Positions 52,570 to 64,000 of a DNA stretch of 64,000 nt are shown here, in pieces. A model generated the notes under the pieces. It was not told where the DNA came from and did no database searches. It was given only the letters and a program-made list of their open reading frames with translations. The DNA is from Ampelocalamus luodianensis (taxonomy: Eukaryota > Streptophyta > Magnoliopsida > Poales > Poaceae). Position 1 is the first letter of the stretch; every line of letters starts with the position of its first letter. The stretch lies in the NCBI GenBank assembly GCA_036346255.1, contig CM070639.1, forward strand, positions 6,706,001 to 6,770,000. Direction: 5' to 3'. The position numbers and the translations under genes are program-made.

Positions 52570-55221
52570 ATGTCGGACCAAATCATCAACTGGTCGGTTT
52601 CCGACTTGAGTGAGAAGAAATTAGAGAACTTGGAGAAGATCGGGATGCTTCCTAACAGGGATCTGATTTCTTGGAGATCCGCGGTTGGGGAACATTCCCC
52701 GAGCAGTGAAGATGGAGAAATCCTTGTTTTTCTTGCATATGTTGAATGCGGATTTAGGCTACCGATTCACTCCTTCCTTCCTAAAATCATGGAGTATTAC
52801 GGAGTTGAATTGGTGAATCTTGCTCCCAATGCTATCGCCAATCTCAGCATCTTTGTTTATCTCTGCGAAGCGTACTTGGGGATTCCAGCAGATCTGGATC
52901 TATTCAGGTACTACTACAGGATGACAAAGTCCGGGAAGACGATTGAGACGCCTGGAGAATGCACCTTGCGCCTCCATGACGGAAAAGCTGATGAGTACAT
53001 TTTTATGTACTCGAAATCTTCGTGGTCGTCGTGGAAGAAGAGCTGGTTCTATATGAAGATCACGAAGAAAGACAGTCTTTATTATTCTGGTAAGAAGGCG
53101 GTCGAGAATCCGAGATGGCGCTCCTCTACAGAGAAAGAAGGAAATGTGAAGAAATGGGCCGAAGCAATCAAGCTTCTTAGTGTCAAGGGTCTAACATCTT
53201 GGCATGTAGTAAAAGATTTTTCTACACGCCGGGTTAGTCTTTTGAAGGCCCGAGCACATAAAATGCTCTGGTACATTGGTCGAGATGATACGACCGGAGA
53301 TTCCAAAGATGGTAAGCCATTAATGATTCCGACCAGTTTACCTATCTCAGTTGATTATTTCCGTATCCTTAAATCTTTCATTTTACTTTTACAGCTCTAT
53401 CTACTGATGAGATTAGAAGCCGGATCAAGATGATCTGCGCCGGAGAGCCTGACGATAAAGCTAGATTTCCCTGAATCTTAGCAGCCGTTTTCACTGAAGA
53501 AAGGATTGAAAGACTTAAGGTAAAATATCAATCGCTGTTTTGTTGTCGTACATATTATTTCTGATCGGTATACCATAAATCCTCTTTGATGTGTAGTCGG
53601 TTGGGTTGAGAATCAACGAGACCACTGAAAGATGTGAGCCAATTGATGATCCAATCACCCCTTTGACCACACAGGATGTCAGCCTTCCAGAGGTAGGTGA
53701 CCGAACATAAATAATATTTTGGACAAATTATGTTCATTGCCTAATTATCTTTGATGATGAATTTAGGCGGTTGTCATACCTTCCAGCAAGGTCACTGAGG
53801 ACTCTCCAGTGCCTACTGAGGCCACTGTTTTGGAGGTCGACGAATCTACACCCACTGATACGGAGATCAGGGACCTTATCCTTGACGAACTAGTCGCGAA
53901 TATCGCTTCTGATTTTCAATCAGTGGATGTGCAGGATCTAGTCAATCCTACCGGTTCAGAACCGATGAAATCAATTGACAAGAAGAGGAAGGCCAGCGCA
54001 ACGAACTTTGCTTCGATGCGCTACAAGGGTAAATTCAAAAAATCAACAAGGTACATATATTAAATGAAAGGGTCGTATATATACATACCTTGGATCTTCC
54101 TTACCTTCTCTCTCTCTTTTAGATCTTCTGGTGTTCTGGTCGTGTCCGACCAGAGCACCCCTCAGGAAAAGGTTCCTGAGGAAGAAATGGTCGTGGAGGT
54201 TCCTGATCAGGATACTCTTAAAGCCAAAACTACTGAGGATGAAGTAGTAAAAGAAGCCCCCGAGCAGGTTTCAGCATCTGCTCAGGATCCTCTAGTAATC
54301 CTTACTCCTTCTCCGGAGGTAGTCCTTCCCAAAGACCCTCAACAGGTTCCACCTCCTCCTGGAAATGCTCCTCAGGTTAACAAATTTCCTTTTTCTCCCC
54401 GATTTATCGAGGATAAGGAACTTGATGAAGCCTGGGGAAAGATATCGGACCGTCAAGCTGAGACTGGTCCAGATACAATCTTTTCCGAATATAATGATAT
54501 GGCAATTCGGGTAAGTGTTCTACGACCATCTTTACAACTCTTTCTTTTGAAGTTTCTCTGGAAACTTTACCAAAGAAAGAGATTTTTGTTTTTTGTAGCA
54601 TATGGTCGAGACATATGCTGTGGTCGGAAGACTAACCCAGCGTATAAGGTCCTTGGAGCATAAACACTCCGATCTGAGAAGTAAGAACATTTCTCTTTTA
54701 GTTTGACTTCCTAAATTTTATTACCTTATTTGTCTCTTGTAACTTAACCTTCTCTTCCTATCATATTGATAGATTTAGAGAAAAATAAAGAAGAGACCGC
54801 GGCCAAAAAGGCCATAATAATAAAACTGAGGGAAGAAAATCAGGGTAAAGACCGGTCGATCGAGCATGCGATGACCAGACAAAAGGAGGTTCTCGACTCC
54901 TGCGAGAAGAAAATCAAAGATAACTGATCGTATACTTAACCAGTATTCCATAACTCCAATTGTAAAGAGTATATTAATTTCTTTTTATCCACTCGTGCAG
55001 AAAAAACCCAAGCACTTGAACGAGCGGAGAAGACTCTCGAGTTTGAGTGTGGCCAAAAGGCAGCTCTTGTATTCGGCCTTGATGAGAAAATCAAGGCTCT
55101 TAACAAAATGATCTTTGATATGGGATCAGGATCAAGCTTGCCTTCTTTAGGAGATCCAACGGAAAAGATGAACTATTTTGGTCAACTTCGGAAGATCTCA
55201 AAGGCACGCTCAAAATTATGA
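52570..55221 (+). pseudogene. Antisense ORF of the Tat element (putative gypsy-type transposon protein)
   Basis: This is a multi-exon plus-strand gene inside a minus-strand retrotransposon. Exon 1 (52570-53311) starts MSDQIINWSVSDLSEKKLEN and carries the conserved block FLAYVECGFRLPIHSFLPKI, LCEAYLGIPADLDLFRYYY and WFYMKITKKD. It matches the family called putative gypsy-type transposon, PF04195-like. Further exons are about 53395-53519, 53597-53692, 53767-54050, 54123-54510, 54599-54680, 54773-54925 and 55001-55221, all with usable GT/AG borders. Later exons encode an acidic Pro/Val-rich middle (EKVPEEEMVVEVPDQD) and coiled-coil segments (GRLTQRIRSLEHKHSDLR, TQALERAEKTLEFECGQK). An in-frame TGA at 53472 in exon 2 suggests this copy is dead. 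Biochemical function is unknown. Confidence 0.8.
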
Positions 55222-56429
55222 GGAAAACCATACCTGGACAATGAAGGAAGCTATTGTAATCGAGTTGGTGTCGCTTTAGCAAAACTAAAGGCTTCCACCC
55301 CTTTGTTAATCTTAAAGGCTGTGGAAGAGGACTTGTTGCTCTGAAAATGAAGCAACAAAACTTCTCGAGGAAGTAAGACCTCTCGGAGAAAATTCTTGAG
55401 AAATGGAAGTCGGATCTTCATTACGTAGCGACGATCAGTGGTCCCAATATGTAAATGGATGTAATATTTAGAATATGTAAAAACTTGCCTTTTACCAAAG
55501 AAGATCTGCTTTGTCTTATTAATGTTGTTAAATACTCATATATCTCTAGCCCCGATCGCTTATATTAGTAGATGAGCTTTACTAAAAGAAAGCAGTAGAC
55601 CAAGAAATTGAGTAATTAAAATGACCATGGGAGGAGTGCTGATAATGTGTATGACAACGATCAGCAAATACTAAGAAATCATGTGGTCGGAACCAGCTGA
55701 TGATTTCGACTAGCCTAGATCTTGTCCATTATCGAATACCACTTGTAGTCAGAAGATATAATAAAGACTGGATTTGTTGGTAAGAAGATATGCAGTAAGA
55801 ATGTATGCAAAAAGGAAATGAAGAGATAAGTACCGTTGTTTAGAAAATATTCGGATCTGGTCGTATCGAATCTCAAGAACTGAAGAGTTGTAAAATATTT
55901 CGCGAAACGTGCTCATGATCAAATCCGACTGGTAGCGAGGATCGTAGGAAAAGGACCGTCACTAGGAAGCTCCTTCCAAATGGCAGGACCACGTGCAGAG
56001 AGGAGAGACTTCGACCAGGAGGTTTTCCGTGTCCCGACCAGTAGCCAAACTTGATTAGAATAGAATGTTGAAATAAAATAACAATCTTCAAATTCAAGAA
56101 AGAACGAAAACCGTGTAAATTGTCTGGATTGGTACTCCTTATACTCATTTGTTTCTTTTAGAAAAGAATATGTGGTCATGCGTGCGCATTATTGAAGTAA
56201 TGATCACGACTAAAACCAGTGTGGTCGGTGACATTGAAGTCAACAACCATGAGTAGTGAAGATCCTTTTGAAAGGAATATCGGAGAGAATGAGTGTCTTC
56301 TCCGACCAACCATCAACAAGAAAGGCATATGACCAGATGCAACGAATAATAAGTTTAAACAACCATACTTATCGTTGGGAAAAAGGAGATGCATCTTTAT
56401 TGAAATATGAAAATGAAAAAATACAGGAA
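55222..56429. other. Spacer between antisense ORF and integrase end
   Basis: The two transcription units converge here. The sequence has many GGTCGGA and CCGACCA words shared with the rest of the element but no recognisable protein. Confidence 0.5.
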
Positions 56430-57547
56430 ATTAAACAAAGAACTTACGCAATTGATCAATATTCCAAGAATTAGACAAAATTTGCCCATCCGACATAGCT
56501 AATCATACCGATCCTGGTCGGGTGACTTCGACCACAGTGTATGGACCTTCCCATTTAGGTGAAAGTTTGTTGCGACCCGCTTGGTTCTGAATTTTTCTAA
56601 GAACCAAATCACCTACGGCGAGGCTGCGAGGTTGCACCTTACGACTGTGGTACCGACGCATGGCTTGCTGGTAGATTGCTGATCATAGCAAAGCTTGATT
56701 TCGTCGTTCTTCAAGGAAATTGATGTCGTCAAGTTGTCGTTCACATTGATTACTTTCGGAAAAGCAATCAGTTCGAGCAGAACCAATTTTAAGTTCTGGA
56801 GGAAGCATGGCTTCAGCTCCGTAAACCATAAAGAATGGTGTTTCACCGGTCGCACGACTAGTTGTAGTGCGAACAACCCATAATACCGAAGGAAGTTCTT
56901 GAACCCAAGCCCCTGACCGTTGAAGTAACTGATCGAATACTCGTCGTTTGATTCCTTGCATTATGATACCATTGGCGCGCTCAACTGCTCTATTGCTCTG
57001 TGGATGAGCAACAGAAGCGAAATGTATCTTGATACCTAGGTCTTCGCTGCACTCACGAAAATTCTTTGCCGAGAACCGCACGCGTTATCGGTGATTATCT
57101 GATCGGGTACACCAAACCGTGTAATCACGCTTTTGGTTAGGAACCTCTTGGCGGCTTGGTTGTAATTTTACAACCGGCTCGGCCGATCCATTTAGTGAGC
57201 GTGTCAATCATGACGAAAGGAACTCAAAGCCCCGGTGCTCTTGGGAAAGGTCCCGAATGTCTAGTCCCAGGTTGCAAAAGGCCAAGAAAGAGGAATTGTT
57301 TGCAAAGCTTGAGGCGGTGATGTACTTGTCGGCTATGAAACCGACATTGTACGCACTTCTTCACGAGCTCTTTTGCATCATGAAGGGCGGTTGGCGATGA
57401 GTATCCTTGCCTAAAGGCTTTACCAACCAAAGTTACAGAGGAATGATGAGCTCCACAGTCTCCTCCATGGATTTCGGCTAGCAATTTAATGCCATCCGAG
57501 CGAGAAATGCATCTCATCAACACTCCGTGAGATCCTCGTTTATACAA
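56430..57547 (-). pseudogene. Retrotransposon integrase, broken
   Basis: The N-terminal HHCC zinc-binding region is seen as GDCGAHHSSVTLVGKAFRQG and AKELVKKCVQCRFH (57270-57490). The core contains FASVAHPQSNRAVERANG (about 56980-57030), the region with the catalytic Glu. The C-terminal segment reads KVQPRSLAVGDLVLRKI and KLSPKWEGPYTVVEV to about 56430. Frames change between 57224 and 57081, where the first catalytic Asp region lies. Confidence 0.88.
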
Positions 57548-57872
57548 GGTACGTTCAATGAGAGTGTATGATTTGGTTTTTCGTGCGTCGATCGACCTCT
57601 ACATCATCTTCGGAATTAAGTCATGCTTGAAGATAATTGTAGATCGATGTCATCCAATCTCTACCGTGATCGTGATGGCGCCAACCATCATCGACACATG
57701 GGAGCATCCATGTTTGCGTAATCAAGGTGTGCAACCTCCTTGCTAACATCTATGTCCTCGAAAGGCTCGACTCATCGAGGGTGAATCGAGTTTCTCGAGA
57801 AAAACTCCAGCGGGACGGATGTCCTTGTGGAAACCATCCGGGCCAACCCAGTGCGCCAGAAAGTTTTCCTTT

Positions 57873-58916
57873 CTAGGAATGTGTTGGATCCGAAACCAAG
57901 AAATGCTTTTCGAGTTTCCGTACTTCGCGGATATGATGACATCTTGGTACTAGAGCATTGATACTCTTTCCTACTTGATTCGCTACTAGTTGAGAATCGT
58001 CTTTCACTAGCAATCTGCGAATCCCGAGCGAGCGAGCCGCTCGAAGTCTGCCCAAGAAACCCGTGATTCGCCACATTGTTAGTAGCGGAAAGTTAAAGCG
58101 AATAGCGTGCTTTATTTGTTCGCGATGGAAATCAAGACGACCCGGCTCTGAGCCATGCAACATCAAGGAACCATCGAAGTACATTGTCCACTCGTCGTGG
58201 TGCTCGTACTTGGGCCCTTGGGTGGGTTCAGGGTTTGTCCATTCGGCAATGAATTCTACTATTGCCTGGGACTTGATTGCTGTTCGTGGGACAAAATGGA
58301 GATCGAACGCCCTAAGCTCAACCGCCCATTTTGATATTCGTCCTGATGACTCCATGTTTCCCAGGACTTGACCAAGAGGATATCCAGTAGGTACGACCAC
58401 TTTGTGGGCCTGGAAATAATGCCTTAGTTTCCTTGAAGCCATAAGGAGACCATAGAACAACTTTTGTACCTGCGGATACCTTTCTTTTGGTCTATGCAAG
58501 ACTTCGCTTACGTAATATATTGGTCGTTGAACATGGTCTCGTTCTACGACCAGCACACCACTAACCTTTTGTGGCGTTACAACCACGTAAATTAGTAATG
58601 TTTCTCCCAATCTTGGAGAAACTAAGATTGGGGGACTCGTAAGGTACCGTTTTAATTCTTCAAAGGCGCTGCTTGCTTCTTTAGTCCATTCGAAACTCCC
58701 ATGTTTCCGAAGAAGCTTAAAGAAAGGTAGTCCTTTTTCGCCAAACCGTGCTATAAAACAACTTAACGCTGCCATACAACCGGTTAATTTCTGAACTTCC
58801 TTCTTTGTGGTCGGATCGCGCATCTGATCGATGGCGGTGATTTTCGTTGGATTTGCTTCAATGCCTCTAGCTGAAACTAGGAACCCAAGAAGCTTTCCCG
58901 ACGAAACTCCGAACAC
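57873..58916 (-). pseudogene. RT C-terminal part, RNase H and second RNase H
   Basis: A single 347-codon frame runs from the RT thumb (KLLGFLVSARGIEANPTK) through the gypsy RNase H (RPIYYVSEVLHRPKERYPQV). It continues to WAVELRAFDLHFVPRTAIKS and then a second RNase H that begins WTMYFDGS. The C-terminal RLLVKDDSQLVANQV also belongs to that second domain. In some spots the frame has lost conserved bases. The added RNase H is typical of the Tat lineage. Confidence 0.85.
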
Positions 58917-58949
58917 ACATTTATCTGGATTTAACTTAAGGTTATGACG

Positions 58950-59549
58950 TCTTAAGTTATTGAAAGTCTCTTGTAGATTTAGAATATGATCGCCAGCGTT
59001 GATGCTTTTTACGACCAGATCATCAACGTAGGCTTCAAGATTCCGACCTATCTAAGGGCTAAAAGTCTTTTGCATCAACCTTTGGAATGTTGCACCAGCA
59101 TTCTTGAGACCAAATGACATTTTTACATAACAGTAAGTGCCATATGGAGTGATAAAGGAAGTTTTCTCTTCATCTTGTTTACTCATATTGATCTGGTGGT
59201 ACCCTGAATGAGCATCCAAAAAACTTAACAACTCACACCCGGAAGTAGAGTCTACAAGTTGATCAATGCGAGGAAGGGGAAAGTCATCCTTCAGACAAGC
59301 TTTATTAAGATCTGTAAAGTCAATACACATTCACCATTTCCCATTGGCTTTTCTAACCATTACAGGATTGGCGAGCCACTCTGGGTGGTCGACCTCACGA
59401 ATGAATCCAGCTTTGAGAAGCTTGTCAATCTTGGACTGGATTGCTTCTTTTCGATCAGATGCGAAACGTCGTAGCTTCTGCTTGACCGGTTTTTTGTTAG
59501 GCTGTAGAGCTAGCCTATGCTCGATCACCTTCCTGGGGACTCCGGGCAT
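58950..59549 (-). pseudogene. Reverse transcriptase, with premature stops
   Basis: The sequence gives LLKAGFIREVDHPEWLANPV, MCIDFTDLNKACLKDDFPLP, LLSFLDAHSGYHQI, KMSFGLKNAGATFQRLM and, after a TAG near 59050, LEAYVDDLVVKS with the YVDD active-site box. A second stop (TGA for the usual Arg) precedes MCIDF near 59331. Both stops can come from C-to-T changes at CGA and CAG codons. Confidence 0.9.
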
Positions 59550-59781
59550 GTCGGACGCCTGCCAGGCGAATACGTCCTGATTAGCTCGGAGGAAGGAGAC
59601 GAGCGACTCTTCCTATTTAGAGTTGAGTCTTGCTCCGACCAGTATCTTGGCATCCTCTGGAGAAGTACTTCCATCGAGTTGTACCTCTTTATCTCGCCTG
59701 GTTTTGGTGTCATCTTCGGTCTTGAATTTTGACCGCATGTTAACGGTGTTAGTTCCACAGTGGGAGTTCATCGACCAGTTC

Positions 59782-60273
59782 TTAACATTTTCGATCGTAT
59801 GCGTAGGCTATCTTCTGATCGCCTCGGACCGTGATTACACCTTTTGGTCCCGGCATTTTTAAACTCTGATAACCGTAGTGCATGGCTATCAGGAACTTTG
59901 CTAAAGCTGGACGACCAAGTATCGCATTGTATGCGGTCTCGAAGTTTACCACATCAAATGAAATTTTTTTTGTCTGGAAGTTATCAGGCTTTCCGAACGT
60001 AACTAGTAGGGACAAGTGCCCTATTGGCTTAGCGGTAGACCCAGGAACTATGCCATGGAAGGCATATTTCACAGGTTTTACCTTGGATTTGGGAATCTGC
60101 ATGTCGTCCAAAGCACTTGCAAATAAAATATTCAAAGAACTACCCCCATCTATCAAGACCCGATTAACCTTACAGTTATTAATAGTAGGCTCAACGACAA
60201 TCGGAAACCTACCCGGTCGAGTTGAAGGAATGGCGATCTTCTTTCTTTGAAGGAGATTATTGTATCCGACCAC
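59782..60273 (-). pseudogene. Retrotransposon aspartic protease region
   Basis: A 163-codon frame contains VNRVLIDGGSSLNILFASAL, with the catalytic Asp in LIDGGSS, and FETAYNAILGRPALAKF, the usual downstream protease block. It connects gag to RT on the minus strand. Frames break on both sides. Confidence 0.88.
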
Positions 60274-60279
60274 CTTGAA

Positions 60280-62020
60280 GGTTTAACGGCGATCGAAGAT
60301 TCGGTAAGGTTGACCTCTCGCTCCATGGCTTTCAGGTGACGTCTGGACTCGTATGAAGAAGATCCTCCGAAAATCACATCAACAGTGTGCTGGGGTTCTT
60401 GATATTCCATCTCTTCATCACCATCTCTGTCCTTCTTGGAGCTTGTTTCCCCGAGCTCTTGAATCGACGGGAGTGGTCCTTTACCTGCATAATAATCTTC
60501 CAGCTTCTTTGCCAAGCACGACAATTGCGCAAATCGTGTCCTACTTGCTGGTGAAGAGGACACTATTTTTTATTTTTCTTGTAATCATTGGTCAGAGCCT
60601 TAGCCTTGCCACGACCAGTATAATCTTTCCTTTCTTTAGTAAATTTCTCAGAACAAGAAGAACCTCTTTTTGTTGGCTCTGCCATGCTTCTTTTCTTGAG
60701 AGTCTTCTTTTGTTTCTTTTAGTCCTATCTAAGCGGGTTGGGAATTTTATCCTTTCGATCAACGGCCGTTCCACTCGACCGCTTCATCGGCGTGGCGCAT
60801 TTGTCGACCATGTCGAAGAGCTCGATGGTTGTTCGTGGGGATGTATAGCTAAATCCTCAGTAAACCTTCGATTTCTTAATCCCGCTTTGAAGGCTTGGAT
60901 AACGAAGATTTTGCAACCTCGGTATTGAGTTACAAACTTGGCTAAATCTTTTGGTGTCTTTAGGAGAGTCTCGTTGATTTTTGCCGTATTCTATGGAGAT
61001 CGTCTTCTTTTCGGTCGATCGTGCGCACTCGAAATTTGCAATTAGAAGGTCGCAGAGTTGCTCCAAAGTATACGGACGGCCGGTGGTAGGTTAAGCAACT
61101 ATAATCGGTGATCCTTCTAATCTCAGAGGAAGATAGTTTACCATTACATTTTCATCACCACCAACAACTCGATAGCGGTGGTGTATATCTGAGAAATTCT
61201 AAGGATTTTGGATCCCATTGAATTTATCCATGTTGGCCGGCCGAACCTATTTGGCCAACGCACGCCTAGAGCCTGCCGAGAAGGCTCGACGACTGTGATA
61301 GTTTCGTGGCGCCTTCTTTGAAAAGGTGCGGATTGTGTCGGTTGGAGACCGATTTCTAGGAAACAGCATTGTCGGTGCTCCAATGTCCCGATCGATCGTG
61401 ACGTTAGTAGAACGCCTCCGACCGCTTACTGGTTTAGGTGATGTCGAAGATCACCAGGTCCAAGCGATTGCTCCTCTCGACGAAGTGTTGAGGGTGAGGA
61501 TTCCTGGAATAGTCTCCTCCCCTCGTGACTTGTTGGTCGGAATCGTCGAGGTGGTCGTAGTGTCAACTGATCCTCAACACGACTATGCAGGCCCCTGCCG
61601 GGAAGAATCTTTGCGATGAAGTTATGGTGCGACTTTGCGGGTGCCTTCGTTCCCATTATACTACATGCGCTCCATCGTCGTTGAATGATCTCGACACACG
61701 CCTACAAGTTGGGCAAAACCTGGAGTCTCTGCTAGAGCAGGGTCAGAGGTATTTAACATATTTCTAACTCGCTGCAGGTTTTGTATCGTTACCGAAGGTC
61801 TCGAGGGATTTCTGCCAGAAAGAGGTGTTCAATGGCTTGAATCTCCCGATCTCCTGATCGATCTTGCCTGGTCCCTCACATTGGTTTGGGAAGGATCAGG
61901 CGTATTAACTGGTGAACGTCCACCAGTTCTGTCACCTCCGGCATTTGGTGCTTGACCGCCCGCACCATCTCCATTATGATGTGGTGACGGGGCAACGTAT
62001 GGAGGACCGTACACGACATT
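60280..62020 (-). pseudogene. Gag of the Tat-type element, degenerate
   Basis: Scattered minus-strand pieces include VMVNYLPLRLEGSP (about 61150), EQLCDLLIANFECARSTEKK (61060-61000), DSPKDTKRFSQV (about 60940) and FAQLSCLAKKLEDYYAGKG (60540-60470). These follow the order of a gypsy gag, with at least four frame changes. The N-terminal end is cut by the LTR inserted at 62024. The SSPASRTRF end runs towards the protease. Confidence 0.7.
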
Positions 62021-62023
62021 GTG

Positions 62024-64000
62024 TGTGAGGACCCCGGTTTATTCGGCTTGTACTGTTTAACCATCCACTTGGTCCTAACAGTACAAATCAAATAAACCAA
62101 GCCTCGAGATATGTATACTTCCAAATGCAAGATACACACCCTTCTACAAAATCATGCATCAATTCCATTCATACACATAGAGCCAGAAGCAAAAGCAACA
62201 ATCAAAGACATAGATAATATAAAGAGAGTTATTACAAAGAGAGGCCGACTGCCAAAATTCATAAAGATAAGTAAATACACAAATGAAGCAAAATGGCCAT
62301 AAGATGGCGATGAACAAAAGCCAATCGGTGTGCCTTTACCCACAAGGCAACCAACCGGACCGCAAGCTAATCGTCCCAAACAGCGCCGCAACACACTCAC
62401 AAAAGTGAGGCCCTTGGGGCTCACCTTCTTCCTCTGCAACAATTAATATTAAGCAAAGCGTATGAGTACAAAACTTGTTTTTGTACTCATAAGACTGACG
62501 TGTGAGATAACAGAACTATAATTAACTACATGCAAGCTTTATTTAAGTGGATGAGGCTCGACTTATTTTCAAAGATAAAGCAAGTTTTCATTTACAATAA
62601 GGTAATAGATTCAAAGCAAGTTTGCAATTAACTTTTATCGCTCAAATAAAAGAGAGACAATAATAACATAGATAGAGAACAACACCAACCTAGAAGTGAC
62701 TAACCCATAGTCACCACAACAATAGCATGAAGTACCCTTCATACCACCCATGTCAAGTTTAAGTTTTAAAAGGTTGTAGTCTAGTTCTTGCACGACCTTA
62801 CCACGCATGTCCATAACCTAGGACGAGGCTATTCGAATAGTTTTAACCTGCAGGGTGTACCAATGTACCCACACGATAGACCGCCTTTCCACCACCACTG
62901 TTAGCACACTTCCTTTGGTATGCGGCATGGCTAAGTCTAACAAGACGCTTCCAATGGACGATGCTAATTAAGAGCCGCAACCCACGGAGAAGGACACATT
63001 AGACACCCTAACCGACAGCTAATGCTCCCTCGCACACCACAAACACACACACGCACACACCCACCGACCAGCTCATAATTAGCACCTCCCAAAGTACTTA
63101 GTCAAGAGAGGTTCCATATCCCCTCGTGTGGTTAGCACGCAATAAGCGCTGGCTTAGTGACACAAGTAACTCGGTCCTGGGGACTTAGGCACCATTCCAC
63201 ACACCCAACAGATCACATCAACATACCATTGTGCCCAAGTCAAGATATAGTTTTGTTTTCGCTTTTGATTTGTAAATCAATAAAACACAAGGGTTGGACA
63301 TAATGGAGTAGTATAAGTAGTTGTGTGATCAAGATCACCGACTAAGTCGATGATCGCCCAATACTACCGATAACTAGGCATGGCTAAGCAATATTCATTC
63401 AGTAATCTACTAAGTGATAAGAGTTCATCCATCGAACTCTAACCACAAAGAAATAACCTAGGCTCGTAGTAGAGGATAATTATTTACCTACAGATTATGC
63501 AACTAGAGGTCTAACTAATCAATTTAACAACAAAATAGCAATGCATACATAGAAGTTAAACAAAATATTAGACTTTGAAAGTAATGGGATTAATGGGAAA
63601 TGATCAAATCGCTTGTTCGCTTGTCGTTGCTCAACTTGTTGCGGAGGGTCGTTCTCGGGGTTACCGCAAATATCGAATCCTAAGCGAAAGAGCGAAAACA
63701 ACCAATAAGACGAGCAACACTTAAACAAAAGAGCAAGCAAAAATTATCCAAATGTGACGAAATTTATACACAAGGTAAAATACGAACATACCTAGACATA
63801 GAAACTGAAAAACTTAATTTGGATTTGTGGTGCAAAAGATATTCTCTAAAAACCTAATTTCGGCCATAATTAGCACTGTAGCAAAAATATTTTCTAGAAA
63901 GATTTTGAAGCTGAAATTTTTATGGTAGCTACCCACTGGTATAGTGGTAACCCATATAAAATTTCAGGTCATTTGGAGTTATATTGGAAGAGTTATGATT
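62024..64000 (-). mobile_element. Second copy of the long LTR, inverted and partial
   Basis: It reads TGTGAGGACCCCGG at 62024, the reverse complement of the end of the LTR at 6808-12031, and stays alignable in reverse order to the window edge. For example CTATTCGAATAGTTTTAACC at 62828 matches 11240 inverted, and the last 150 bases match about 10065-10215. The first 250 bp are more diverged. It interrupts gag of the Tat-type element. The other end lies outside the window. Confidence 0.75.

Larger units (their letters stand above)
51558..62023 (-). mobile_element. Tat-lineage Ty3/gypsy retrotransposon, truncated at the right
   Basis: The minus-strand order gag (about 62020-60280), protease, RT, RNase H, a second RNase H and integrase (to about 56430) is followed by an oppositely oriented ORF (52570-55221, plus strand) and a 3' LTR ending at 52244. 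A dual RNase H and an antisense ORF downstream of integrase are features I associate with the Tat lineage of grass gypsy elements (RIRE2- or Grande-like). The 5' LTR is not seen, because gag is interrupted at 62023 by another LTR. Several frames are broken. Confidence 0.85.

Overview
This window is nuclear DNA of a grass (Poaceae). The evidence is a type 1 metallothionein, a nuclear copy of the mitochondrial ribosomal protein gene rps10, a DUF6598 gene remnant of the kind known from grasses, GT-AG introns, and very heavy nesting of plant LTR retrotransposons, MITEs and a Mutator-like element. No species is assigned. Function-bearing host genes fill only a small part of the 64 kb.

Layout. (1) 1-3173: nuclear-encoded mitochondrial RPS10 on the plus strand, with two probable noncoding 5' exons. 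(2) 3174-18392: a 15.2 kb minus-strand Ty3/gypsy element bounded by the 5-bp duplication GATGC. It holds gag remnants, a second degraded ORF, a tRNA-Met-type primer-binding site and three younger insertions, one of which (3297-5480) has its own target duplication and an empty-site counterpart at about 13100. (3) 18393-24955: mostly unassigned DNA with a possible cysteine-rich peptide exon, a Tourist-like MITE and an intact intronless plant gene of unknown function (22071-22814). (4) 24956-26618: the two-exon TIM9 gene on the minus strand. (5) 26950-47440: the exons of one dead DUF6598 gene, spread over 20 kb by insertions. The largest is a 12.9 kb Mutator-like element (27272-40166) with long terminal inverted repeats and a perfect 9-bp target duplication. 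Its cargo is a plant-mobile-domain gene, two GRF zinc-finger genes, a third GRF-like gene and a degenerate MULE transposase. Three of these units have a different tandem array next to or near the TATA box. A hAT-type MITE, a captured gene fragment and a solo LTR lie in a later intron of the same dead gene. (6) 47970-48640: a three-exon type 1 metallothionein on the minus strand. (7) 48895-51557: diverged repeats and a probable Copia-type LTR. (8) about 51558-62023: a Tat-lineage gypsy element whose gag-pol runs on the minus strand, while an intron-containing antisense ORF (putative gypsy-type transposon family) runs on the plus strand with its own TATA box. (9) 62024-64000: a second, inverted and partial copy of the long LTR found at 6808-12031.

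Host functions are housekeeping: a mitochondrial ribosome subunit, inner-membrane import chaperoning by TIM9, metal binding by metallothionein, and one unknown. They are not a pathway. The most unusual part is the cargo-carrying MULE with its upstream tandem arrays, lodged in intron 1 of the DUF6598 remnant.
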